64,000 nucleotides of DNA. It comes from Deinandra increscens subsp. villosa. Taxonomy: Eukaryota; Streptophyta; Magnoliopsida; Asterales; Asteraceae. The notes under the pieces are model-generated. The model searched no databases. It was not told the origin of the DNA and saw nothing but the letters and a program-made list of their open reading frames with translations. Location: contig JBCNJP010000006.1 in the NCBI GenBank assembly GCA_039602395.1, positions 51,053,502 to 51,117,501 on the forward strand, written 5' to 3'. This document shows positions 9,710-21,060 of this stretch, piece after piece. Position 1 is the stretch's first letter. Each line of letters begins with the position of its first letter. Made by a program: the position numbers and the translations under genes.

Positions 9710-11345
9710 AAGGCTAAAGAAAACTCACCTCCATTAAGTTCAATGGTACAACTCGACCCCTTCACTGAGACTGGCTTTCTCGCATGGCAGATAACCCTGA
9801 GGAACCTTTTAAGGCTCTTCGGGAAACTCTATGTCATTGACCGACCGATCGCGAGTAATCCATCTTACTTGCTAAATGAGAACTCGCGGTCTGAGCTGGG
9901 ACGTCACTGACCTGATGTTATCTAGCATGACTCAGGATTATCGGTATAATTTCATGGGGATGTCTGCTTATGACATCATTCGTAAACTCAAGGATTTATT
10001 TGAATTGAGTCAGAGGACTGAGCGAGCTGATGCGCTTTCACAATTTGTGAACTGCTCTATGGCTAACGACTCCTCTCCATACGATCATGTCATGCTGATG
10101 AAAGCGTATCGCGACAGGCTGATCGACCTTGGCTACTCCATCTCTGACGGGATGGCTCTTGATGTAGTACTCAGATCTTTGCCTGAACATTATCGCATTC
10201 TTGCGATTAATTGTTCGGCTCAGTCGATCGAGGAGGTTATTCCGTTGATACCCAACGTGAAGATCAGGACCACGCCGGACGTGCTCAAAGTTGCGAATAC
10301 AAAGATCTCCAAAGCCAAGAAGGTTAAAGAAGGCAAAGGCAAGAAACCACAGGTGCAGCCTCCCGAGGAGCGCCTGTGCTATGAGTGTAACAAAATGGGA
10401 CACTGGCGTCGCAACTGTCCTGTTTATCTTGCAAAGCTGAAGATGACCAAGAACCCTAATAAGGGTTGCTCATCAGGTATTTCAATAAATGTTATTGAAC
10501 TTTTCACTGTTTCCTCCAATTCATGGGTATTTGATACTGGATGTGGTTATCACATTGTTAATGTTTTGCAGGAACCTGAGAAGTGGAAGAAGACAGAACG
10601 AGGCTGCATGGACCTCATCGTTGGTGACGGGAAGAGAGTCCCAGTGCTTGCTGCTGGCACTTATTCTTTTTCATGCTCTTCTGGCCTTGTAGTTAATTTG
10701 ATTAACTGTTTATATGCACCTGGTTTATCCAGAAACATTATTTCTGTCTCTTCATTGTTTGAACAAGGATTTCGGTATAAATTTAATGGAAATGTGATTT
10801 CTGCTTACCTTAATAATATCTTTTATTTCGAGGCTAAACCTCGACATGGTATATATGAGATAAATGTTCAAACAAACGACCAGCTCTATCATGTTTCTAA
10901 AAGAAACAAAACTGATAGTAACGAATCCTCGTTATGGCACCATAGACTTGGTCACATAAGTAAGGCCCGCATCAAGAAGTTGCAAACTGCTGGCATTCTC
11001 GAATCCCAAGACGCAGATTCCTTCGATGAATGCGAGTCATGCTTATCTGGTAAATTAACCAAGTCACCCTTCACCCATACAGGTGAACGGGCCCAAGGCT
11101 TGTTAGGCATTATTCACACCGATGTGTGTGGACCCTTTCGAACCGAGACGAGAAATCGTGAACGGTACTTCGTGACTTTCATCGATGACTACAGCAGATA
11201 TGCCTATGTCTATCTGATGAAACACAAACATGAAACTTTTGAAAAGTTCAAAGAGTTTCAAAACGAAGTACAAAATCAGTTAAATCGAACTATTAAAATA
11301 CTTCGATCCGATAGAGGCGGAGAATACCTAAGCGCTGAATTCCTG
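9710..11345 (+). pseudogene. Copia gag-pol 1 (gag, zinc knuckle, protease, integrase; 3' truncated)
   Basis: Gag starts at the ATG at 9743 (MVQLDPFTET). The frame shifts near 9890, where comparison with the relative at 57909 shows missing codons. The main open frame then runs from 9876 to the gap. Motifs in order: CCHC knuckle CYECNKMGHWRRNC at about 10376-10417; protease FDTG with its Asp intact at about 10531; GAG-pre-integrase LWHHRLGH; CESC; integrase IHTDVCGPF and LRSDRGGEY, the first two acidic residues of the DDE triad. The third and all of RT are beyond the gap. Apart from the gag indel the frame is uninterrupted, so this copy is comparatively young. Confidence 0.85.
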
Positions 11346-11845
11346 NNNNNNNNNNNNNNNNNNNNNNNNNNNNNNNNNNNNNNNNNNNNNNNNNNNNNNN
11401 NNNNNNNNNNNNNNNNNNNNNNNNNNNNNNNNNNNNNNNNNNNNNNNNNNNNNNNNNNNNNNNNNNNNNNNNNNNNNNNNNNNNNNNNNNNNNNNNNNNN
11501 NNNNNNNNNNNNNNNNNNNNNNNNNNNNNNNNNNNNNNNNNNNNNNNNNNNNNNNNNNNNNNNNNNNNNNNNNNNNNNNNNNNNNNNNNNNNNNNNNNNN
11601 NNNNNNNNNNNNNNNNNNNNNNNNNNNNNNNNNNNNNNNNNNNNNNNNNNNNNNNNNNNNNNNNNNNNNNNNNNNNNNNNNNNNNNNNNNNNNNNNNNNN
11701 NNNNNNNNNNNNNNNNNNNNNNNNNNNNNNNNNNNNNNNNNNNNNNNNNNNNNNNNNNNNNNNNNNNNNNNNNNNNNNNNNNNNNNNNNNNNNNNNNNNN
11801 NNNNNNNNNNNNNNNNNNNNNNNNNNNNNNNNNNNNNNNNNNNNN
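11346..11845. other. Assembly gap (500 N)
   Basis: Exactly 500 undetermined bases, the conventional size for a gap of unknown length. Nothing can be said of the sequence inside. Confidence 0.98.
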
Positions 11846-13644
11846 TGGAATTTTTATGATAAAAATACCATTTATTTTCATGAAGAATTAAGTTTAAAAC
11901 CTTGTGACAAACTTGTGACCACTTAGGAGTTGTTATGAATTATTAGGGATGCCAAAGATGTTTAGCAAACATATAAAATGATTTGAGAAGTTAAACACTT
12001 GAAAACAAAACGATTAAATATCGTAACTACGACTTTTCGGTAAAATTATAACATATTTTTGGTTAAGAATCGAATCTGGTCCAGAATATGAAACATGCTT
12101 ATTTTGACAATTAAAAATGGTTTATAAAGTTCAAAATTGGAAAAACATGTTTTATAAGCAAAACGGACAAAAACTGTAACTTTCGGTTACTCGAAAACGT
12201 CGGATTTTACAAGTTAAACTTCCACCGATTAAATTGGCAACTTAGAACCCTATATCACATTAGAACAAGTCTATTAGCAAATCCTAAGTGTTAAGGAAAC
12301 TTAAGAAGTCATAGGACGAGTCAAATCGGTCAAACCGGTGAAACCGGCTAACTACCGGATGAACCAACACTTAATTTTTACCAAAATATAACTTCATATA
12401 TTTTTGGAAACATTTATTCATAATAAATGAAAGATTTTATTTATTAATCAAAAGGGTTCAAAACCTTACAAATATTTAATAAATTAAATACTTATAATTC
12501 TCCTAACGTTTAAAGAAAAATAATCCATATTATTCAATATTTATTTTTCAAACGCTCACCAACTTCAATTTTATTTATTAGCCAATAAATAATGTCCTAG
12601 GATTTCCATCATTGCCATCGGGTAACAAAAGTCGAGACTTAACCTTGAACAATGAGTGACGTATTCACTAACTCAAGATGGCCAAACCCTAATACGTCAT
12701 AACATTACTTTGTAGACGTTTGCTAGGCTAAGTTCAACCAATCATATATGTCATCCATCTTCAAACATGTGAGTTTTTCTCGGCCCCTTTTACATTTCTG
12801 TTTTCTAACCTGGGGGAGAATTCAATGATTACTTTTCAATTTCAATTTTGCCAGATATTATGATAACTGTAAGAAGTAATGATTGCATGTTCTTTTCATA
12901 TCCCCAAACTGTGTATTCATGTTGATTCATATTATATGCCTAAGTCCCACTATTAATTGAGTTCAATTAGTTCATTCGAAACGATAGCTTATGAGTAGAT
13001 CTATTTGGGTTGACGACCCTGCCCTGACTTGGTCGCTCCAGTCATGACTCCACGGTTATAGTCAAGCGGTACATTTGTTTTCTGGTCATTCGGTGTTCTT
13101 GGGGAAGGATACCAGGAGTGGGTAAACAGTTAGTTTTGAATTCAAGGTTCATGATTAATCTTTACAACAACAGTGTCAAATAAACTAATATTCTGACAGA
13201 CTAAACATTTTCAAACATAAATTCCAACAGTTCTAGTGTCATAAAACCTGTGAACTCACCAACAATTCTGTTGACTTTTTAAATTCTTGAAATCTCAGGT
13301 GATTAGAGACTGCAACTCCATGTTTTTCTGTTCCGATCCTGCTTGTCATATCATGGTCTGTCTGCCATGTGTTCATGCATTTCATTTTGGAGATTTAGAC
13401 GCATTACGCCTTAGGGTAGTTATGTTCATAAATCTCATGACTATGTCTTTTGGAAAACTTATCATGTAACCACTACTTTAATTCCGCTGCCACGGTTTTA
13501 GATGTTTAAATAAATGTTTGAAACTAATATTTTCAAAAGATAATGGTTAAATTAAACGTTCATTAGACGTCATCATTCATAACCATGACCATGATGCCAA
13601 ATCAGTCACATGCTCACATTTAGTCATTTTCTCGGGGTGTGACA
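11846..13644 (+). mobile_element. Probable Gypsy LTR, 3' part
   Basis: This non-coding AT-rich sequence has the style of a plant chromovirus LTR and ends tctcggggtgtgaca, the usual CA terminus matching a TGTCACACCCCGA 5' end. The 5' end is presumably in the gap. No PBS, PPT or coding domain is present, so solo LTR and 3' LTR cannot be told apart. Confidence 0.5.
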
Positions 13645-13978
13645 AGTTGGGAGTGCCACAGGGAAATTTGTTAGTTAGGAGTGTTATTGACCAAAAAGTG
13701 ATAGTTAGAATTATTTGAAGCCAATAACCCTTATTAAAAATTCAGACGATCGAGACAATTATGTCGCCTAATATGTTGTCTCTCTAATTTGTTTTGTTAT
13801 TGGTTTTATGTTTTAAGTTTGTTGTGTTATTTCATATAGATTAGCAAAAACCATAACAATATGTTACTTAATGTTTGGTATATTTATTAATATATGTGTT
13901 TGCATTTTTTTTTCGTAATAATGTTCTTTTTTTGTGTGTTTTATATATTTATTTATTCCGCGTTAATTTAAATAGATA
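13645..13978. other. AT-rich spacer
   Basis: No coding or RNA gene is seen. The sequence immediately right of the LTR end (agttgggagtg) would contain the target duplication, but its partner is in the N gap. Confidence 0.4.
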
Positions 13979-15060
13979 ATGGATTCGCGATATATTGTCG
14001 AGTCATTTTCTTCAGCTGTTAAAGATGAAGTGTGGTATTGTATGGTTGCATTGCGGGTTGAATTTAGTTTCGTACTAGCGAATGGTGGGGGATTACTTTT
14101 GATTATATTTGATTTAAATGTAAGTATTTAAACAACCCGTATAGTTTTCAATTTCAATTATACTTTGAGGTTTGTTACTAAAAGAATACATGTTCGTAGC
14201 GTCAAAGAATGGCTGCGATTGTACCACAACATTTAGTACAACATTATGCTTCGATTGCTTCAGTTGGAGGTGTTTTCTCATTATACGATTTTAAGGTTGC
14301 TACTTTTGAGAAGGATGAATTTCCCACATACCATGGCTATATACTAGCATGTTCAGATAAGAAGATCATTATTGATGATCGGAGTCGAATTTGTCCGTTG
14401 TCGATTAAGGTTTCATAATCGTTTCCTTTATTTGCTTGGGTTCCGACAATTGAGAGTATTAAACATGACAGACGTCGGCTAAAACTTATTATCGATATAG
14501 TTTGTCATATATTTCTTACATTCATTCGTATTATTTTTACAATTTAAGTGTAGCAAATAATACCTACATGTGTTGTAGACGTTGTTAGGAAGATAGTACC
14601 TGGAAAACGGTTTGGTCCGTCTTTTACTGTCGTTTTACGTGATGCATCGTAAGTTATTCAACTCGTATCGTCACATTCGATTTAGGTTATTGAAATTTGA
14701 AAAAAAAAACATTGTTTAATGTTTTTAACGTATTTTCCACATATACGTATTTAAGTGGACATGACATTGAGATGATGGTGTATTACTCAGCAACACGTAT
14801 TGCTCCTGTAAGGTTTTTTCGTGCACTGTTGGAGAACGCCGTAGTTCATGTTTCACGTGTGAAGTTGGTTCATCTACCAACACGTATGTGATAGTTAATA
14901 AACAAAGCATTATATATTAATTATCTTATTTACTCGGAGGAGGATGCCACTTTATTTTTCACAAATAATATCCTGAGGACGATAGATTTTAGCAAGGTCA
15001 CTTATGAACCAGACATGACAGAAGCAAACCAGATTAGGAAATTGTTTTAGTCTTGGGACA
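13979..15060 (+). pseudogene. RPA1-like single-stranded DNA-binding gene fragment, decayed
   Basis: An ATG at 13979 opens about 46 codons ending at an ordinary donor (aaat|gtaagt at 14118/14119). A second exon-like frame (14209-14418) reads VPQHLVQHYASIASVGGVFSLYDFKV, which resembles the start of the OB-fold DNA-binding domain of plant RPA70-like proteins (a short hydrophobic run, then Y/SLxxFKV). A third piece at about 14755-14891 could be another OB-fold exon. RPA-like genes often travel with plant Helitrons, and Helitron Rep copies lie nearby. Similarity is judged by eye only. Confidence 0.35.
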
Positions 15061-16017
15061 TCTCGTATAATATATATATATTTTTTTGCCGTGTTTTAAA
15101 AAATATATATTGTTTTTGTCTTATTTATTGGTTTTACGTTTCCATTTCATGGATTTTTTATTAGAAACGAGAAAAAGACCCGCGCGTTGCTGCAGATTGA
15201 AAGCAAATAAAAAAAGAAAATTAAGTTGTCTCACAAAGTTAACTGACTATTACATTATAAAAAGTAACTCATATTAATGCCCCTTGAAAGTCCATATAAG
15301 AATGTTAATCAAGCATACGCAACCCATGTGTTTTGTGCAACTAAAAGTAAAAACAAAAAAAAAATGGATAAGCGTACCTGATGATTGTACAATTTCGGTG
15401 AACTGTTGTCGTGTAACGGCCGCATCAGAATCTAAAATCACAAACATAATTAATACAATGGACAATAAAGAGAATAAAAAAAAGCCAAAATACAGCCCAA
15501 ATCATTTCCCCATCGATCTCTCTTTTGAAACCTTCTCCTTGCCGGTATTACGACGCTTCTTTCTAACCTCTTTCCACTCTCCGATTTTCTCTTCGGCGAA
15601 CTGACCTGGTTCTACATCAGTTGCAGAAGTCATGATTTTGACTTTCTTTGGGTCATAAAGTTATAAGCATCAAATCTCAGAAATTAAACCTTGACAACCT
15701 ATACTCTTACCGTGGTAAACCACCGCTTAAGTTAGAGATAAAAAAAGACCAGCCAACATTGTTAGCCACCGACTCTCTCACTCCATCCTCTTTCTCTATT
15801 GCTAGTAAAACGGACATGTGAAGATGGCCCGAAAACGAAACGACTCCAACAAAATCCTAGTTGCAAAACCACCAAGGCAATCAAAGACATTGCATTACAT
15901 ATTTCAAATAATCCATTTTGTACCATACAACTGACATGGGTTCCATAAATCTACACATTTTTTTGAGACCTTGAATTGCTGTTTGTATTTTTTGAGACCT
16001 TCAATTGCATTTTTGTG
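15061..16017. other. Non-coding spacer with possible Helitron-type end
   Basis: AT-rich with short open frames that look random. gacccgcgcgttgctgc at about 15178-15194 resembles the GC-rich stem found near plant Helitron ends, but no CTRR terminus was identified. The right edge carries the target duplication (gtattcat, 16018-16025) of the next element. Confidence 0.35.
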
Positions 16018-16025
16018 GTATTCAT

Positions 16026-19000
16026 TAGAGGTGTTCAGAAATCGGAAAAAACCGAACCAAATCGTTTAAACCAGAGTAAATTGTCGGTTTGGTTTCAGAA
16101 TTTTCAAACAGATCCTGTTCACGGTTTTAAAAACTCCAATCCGGAAATTACGGTCTGGGTTACGGTTTTATGTTATGGAATCCGGTTAATAACCGGACCG
16201 GACCAGTTGTATTTATAATAATTACTTTATTTAAATATAAATAATATTATTACAACTTACACTAGCATCTTTTTTTTGTTACAACTTACAGCAGGTCAAT
16301 AGCTATTTTTTTTAAAATTATAGCAGAATGATTTTGGTTGTGTAAAACTTCTAATTGTGGGTTACAGAACATGATTTGAATGTACAACAACAATTTTTTT
16401 AATGGTTATAGTACCGATGTTTTTTTTACTACAAAACTATTTCATGCGGTCAAAAAGAAGTTGAGACCAAGTATTACAAACTGATTTTTACGAAAAAAAA
16501 ACAAGTAGTTCAAACCGTTTCAATCCGTTATAAACATTGTAGGGTAATCCCTATAGGTTTAACATCTACCTTCAGGATATAAACTATTAGCCTTTAGCCA
16601 TCCAGTAAACTTTAACATAGCAACCATAACACGTTGGACAACGATTTCAATCTCATCATCATCTTGAAAATAAACCCTATTACAACCTTCTTCATGAAAT
16701 GGTAACCTCTCAACAGGAACCGAACGATAATGAACATCAAACCTAAAAAGCTTCCAACATGCTTCTGATGCTGATATATACCGATAATTTAGATATTTCT
16801 CGATCTCATTATCAGTATCAAGTAACAATGCAAATGACGTCCTACCATTCTGCCCTTCCATTACATCAGTGGCACGGTTTGTACCTTTGTTTAGGTAAAT
16901 TAAACAGATAATTTACCAACATTCCTTGATTACACCACTCGACATTTATATGACACCCATATTTAACAACCAGATCAATGTTGTGAGGAACAACAAAAGA
17001 ATTATCAACTTCAATATTATGGAAACTAACCTTGGTTTTGCTTTTGTTAAGTGGACGTTTATAAATAGGCCAACCTTCTTTGTTAATGTATGTCGCCTGA
17101 AAGGATGGCTTAGGGTATCCTTTTGAACAAACTCCATTTTGCATACACGGACTGGATCGATTTAAGTCACCATCATGGACCCATGTATCATATGCGAACG
17201 AACAGCAGAAAACGCACATGGATCAGTTACTTCTGACGGTAAATCAGCAGATAAGCTTATCAATATCTTCACGTGTGTTCAGCTTATCATCAGGATGTAA
17301 AAAAACAATAGCGTGACAATGCGGAAGTCCACGCTTTTGGAACTCTATTGTGTATATGACTAAAAAAAAGTCACTAATTATGGTAACATGAAAACAAACG
17401 TGACACAACTTAGAGAGATACAAAACATAACAAAGTAAACACCTGCTTTTGGTTCACCAAAGTGAAACTTCTTACTGATATCTTTTAGCATCTCATCCAA
17501 CTTTATTTTAAAAACACGCGAAACAATATCAGGTCTATTCGCAATAGGTTCACGAGGGGTATGTTGTGCAACATGTCTTTCAATTTCTGGCCACTTAGGG
17601 TTACACGTCATCGTAATGAATAGATCAGGTGCTCCTGCCCAATGACAAACTGCCAATGCATACTAATATTGTTGTATCATATTCCTTGGACCCACCCCCC
17701 CCCCCCCGCGTAAATGACGATGGTAAAATAACACGACGAGCAATATTAGCACAATTCGAATCAGCATCAAACATATGATCTTGTAAGCAGATATACAAAT
17801 CTGACTGAATCTTTGTCTGGTTTTTTCTATACCAATTCAAGTCATGATCAAGGACTGCAGCATAAACATCGACAACATATGTTTGAAACAACCGACCACC
17901 GCTATGAAGAGTCTTACCTTCACACCTCCTGACGTGCAACCGAAAGCAATAATATTCTCTCAACGTGACGTTCTTTCACGTAGCCATTGGACTGATATTA
18001 CGTAACGAAATGCTCAAATGAAATCCATCTTCACCATAACGAAACAATAAAGGATATTGTAACACCATGAAACTCGGATGCAACTCAGACACCCTCTACA
18101 ACCCCAGTACCACATTCCTTTTAGTAATATGTCACATGAATTAGTTGGTTCACCATCACATGGGATTAAAGCATCAACTTCATATGCGGATGGGAGATTA
18201 TATTGACTTCCATGTGAATTACGTGAACCAATCAACCATATCTTTTACCGGATGCGTACGTTTTTCATTAAACCTTTCTCTTGCCATGCGAAATACTTAA
18301 ACTAATGCATTATTTGCATTAAGCATCCTAGTAAGGTCATCAACCAACGATCGTAACATGGGATCACTAGAATCACGCTTGCGACAATGAGGTAAAGCAT
18401 AAAAGCGATTTTCAAGCTCGTTATCTGTATCATATACATATAACTACGCAAATCTAGGACGTCCATCTGAGTGAGTAGGTAATAATGTGCCAATCTTATG
18501 ATGATTAATTCTGTTTATACAGAACGTGTTTGGGCCACCACCATCTTCAAAATCCCAGTTTACCTCCCCATCAGTTGATGTGAATGAAAACATCGCATTA
18601 TGGAATCCAGTTAAAACCGGACCGGACCAGTTGTATTTATAATAATTACTTTATTTGAATATAAATAATATTATTACAACTTACACTAGCATCTTTTTTT
18701 TTTGTTACAACTTACAGCAGGTCAATAGCTAATTTTTTTAAAATTATAGCAGAATGATTTTGGTTGTGTAAAACTTCTAATTGTGGGTTACAGAACATGA
18801 TTTGAATGTACAACAACAATTTTTTTAATGGTTATAGTACCGATGTTTTTCTTACTACAAAACTATTTCATGCGATCAAAAAGAAGTTGAGACCAAGTAT
18901 TACAAATTGATTTATACGAAAAAAAAACAAGTAGCTCAAACCGTTTCAATCCGTTGAACCGAAGCGGAAAAAACGTTTACCCCGCTCCGGTTAAACCGTA

Positions 19001-19102
19001 AAAGCCGGTTTGCTTTGGTTTAAGATTTTTTTCATTCCGTAAATTCCGGTTTGGTCTATAAAAAACGTAAAAATCGTACCAACCGGACCGCGAACACCCC
19101 TA
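16026..19102 (-). mobile_element. hAT-type TIR element carrying a Helitron Rep gene (composite, 3,077 bp)
   Basis: Ends are tagaggtgttc at 16026 and gaacacccct a at 19102, inverted repeats of TAGRGGTGTTC. A perfect 8-bp duplication gtattcat flanks it at 16018-16025 and 19103-19110, the hAT signature. Inside, a MITE core of about 350 bp occurs twice in direct orientation (16190-16529 and 18601-18957), flanking a minus-strand Rep pseudogene. A simple 654-bp version without Rep is at 26034-26687, and a fragment of the composite at 24175-24611. No hAT transposase is present, so movement must have been in trans. Confidence 0.75.
16531..18596 (-). pseudogene. Helitron Rep (Helitron_like_N) pseudogene, copy A
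   Basis: Reading down from 18596, Helitron N-domain blocks occur in order: DFEDGGGPNTF, LYVYDTDNELENRFYALP, the MTCNPKWPEI block (about 17590-17625) and, after a GT-AG intron of about 90 bp, the HUH nuclease motif PHCHAIVFLHP (HCH codons at 17313-17321). The Rep tyrosine region (KYGCHINVEWC..YLF) and SEACWKLFRFDVH follow. The copy stops near 16531 before any Pif1-type helicase. It has a TAG before YALAVCHWAG (17665-17667), a C-run expansion at 17695-17707 and frameshifts after DKLI and YLF. All are shared with the other copies. Confidence 0.8.
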
Positions 19103-19110
19103 GTATTCAT

Positions 19111-19480
19111 GTATGTTACTGACCTGGGATAACATCACCTGCATATTGAGAGGTACATATGTCATCAATTTTCAATCATAAAAACATCTAAAATCACATA
19201 CAATTAACTAAGCTTCACATCACTAATCTGCATATTTGTAAGTATATATGCCATACCGAGGTTCCATAATTTAACACATTATTGTATTTTGTAAGTTTTA
19301 TAACACATAAGAATCCTACATTAATATTATAGTTTAACTATATATGGACCTCATTTCGTACCCTGATCCAAGTAATTGATGTGAGTATATTTTATAATGG
19401 TTTCTCATAATTAATCATATAATTTTAATGGTTACAATATATTAATTCACATGATATATCCTACATTTTGTACTTGATGT
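19111..19480. other. AT-rich spacer
   Basis: No gene, tRNA or repeat boundary is seen between the composite element and the LTR-like region that follows. Confidence 0.4.
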
Positions 19481-20700
19481 GTTTTGAGTTTAATTGTCAT
19501 AGGTTATGCATTTTGAGGTGTTTTAGAAGCATTGGTGACTAAAGGTGAAAAGACGCGAGCTTTGGAGGAATTAATCAAGCAAAATAAAGACAAAGTTGTG
19601 AATGTTCGGGAGTGCGGAATAGAGTTGTTGGGATTTGAAATAATTCACATGGGTCAGGGATTGAAGGAATGGGCTTTAAATATATCAAATTGGGTTTAAA
19701 AAGGAGATTGGGCTGAATTTGGAGCATTGGGCCGCGTCTGATAAGATTTTGGGCCAAATTAGCGAAGCCCAGGACCCCCGGAGTGTCGCCAGGATAACTT
19801 CCAAATCCCTCGCGATACGATCCAGGTCGATGTCGGCAGATTTTCAAGATTTTTGGTATTTGACGTATTTAAGCAGTTTTTAGGTTTTTTTCTAAGAAAA
19901 CTTCGGCTGTAGCCGACCAGAACTCCCCAGAGACGAATTTCTTTATAGTTTTTCATGGTTTTCTTAGTTTTTAATCATTCGGTGATAATTTTGATGTCCG
20001 GCTAAGTCCAAGTGATTACTGACGGTGAACGGTTAGCGTATTACTATTCTTTTTAGTTATTCTTTGTCTATTTTATGATTCTATAAACATAGTGACAATG
20101 TTTGATTCATATGGATGTTCAATTTAAGTTTATTTATCTTGTGTTTTGATTGCATATGTGCCCCCCGCTCCCGGACTACCTTAATTACATAGCTCTAGGA
20201 CTATACTTAGCACTTGTGTGATTTGAATGTTTGGTTGAATGGATTTTACAATTCAACTTAGGGTTTGTGAATGTGTTTCGCTCTCCGCTCCCGGACTACA
20301 TTTCTAAGCATAACTCTAGGACTATCTTGTGCTACATGTGAATAGATCGTAGGTTGGATTGGGTTGAATTGATTAACTGAATTGGATTAGGAATTAGCTA
20401 ACAGGGATCCTGAGGTTGTCACGTTTTAATTCTCTGTTTTCTAGTTCAAACTAGCATTAGTTTTCTTTAGTCTTTAAGTCATTCAAATTAAACAGCCAAG
20501 AGGCACTTATTTTAGTATTTAGGTTTAGTCTAGTTTATCTAAGTTAGTGACAGTAATTTAGATTAAGTCATTAGGATCACTAATAACCACCAACTCTCCT
20601 GGATTGATACCCAACTTACCATGTCTATAGGTAGTTAGGATTATTTGTATAGCGGTCACGACGCCCGTTATCAGTAATATTGATGAATCCCTAAAGTCAA
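19481..20700 (+). repeat. Possible LTR-like region, boundaries not found
   Basis: Organisation recalls an LTR of an Athila/Tat-type element: cccggagtgtcgcc at about 19777, a gtatttaagcag TATA-like site near 19866, then a leader. Two copies of a ctcccggactac...ctctaggactat motif occur about 120 bp apart (20165-20206 and 20285-20326), and the region ends near acgcccgttatca (20665-20678). No TG/CA ends or target duplication could be fixed and no coding domain is present. The family name is a guess. Confidence 0.3.
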
Positions 20701-21060
20701 TGTGGGAAGTACCTAATTCCACTTTATCAGAAAGGTTTTTAAAATTAAAATCCAGTATTAAAACCTAATTCCTATTTATTACCTCAAGAAGACACTGTAA
20801 AACCAATGCTTTATCATTTTTTTTTGCTTTCTATATGGTTAAAGATATGATTAGTTATCTGTTGGTCATAATGTGATATATCTGACCCTTAGACAATATG
20901 TTAACTGTTAAATAGATGGAAGCATAAGTTACCTTGATTTCTACAACTGTACAACTGTAATTTGTTGATGTCTAATCAAAGATGAGTGTGTTGAGGCAAT
21001 ACGTGGTGATGAGTTTTGTTTAGTCATTATATATACATTCTTTTATTAATTGTAAAAGAC
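20701..21060. other. AT-rich spacer
   Basis: No coding or structural feature can be supported. Confidence 0.4.

Larger units (their letters stand above)
7381..11345 (+). mobile_element. Ty1/Copia LTR retrotransposon 1 (5' LTR to integrase; 3' half lost in gap)
   Basis: The 5' LTR runs from TGTTGGA (7381) to TCCAACA (8527). It is followed one base later by tggtatcagagcc, a primer-binding site complementary to initiator tRNA-Met. A long leader follows, then gag, a zinc knuckle, protease and integrase in Copia order. The element runs into an N gap at 11346, so the rest of integrase, RT, RNase H, 3' LTR and right target duplication cannot be seen. The related element at 55531 shares LTR, leader and gag. 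Confidence 0.9.

Noticed and set aside
15170..15200. Helitron terminus at gacccgcgcgttgctgc
   Set aside because: No CTRR end, partner end or insertion context could be found, so it was kept only as a remark.
17695..17707. Poly-C as a telomere or G-quadruplex regulatory element
   Set aside because: It is a homopolymer expansion inside a dead Rep coding region, shared by all copies.
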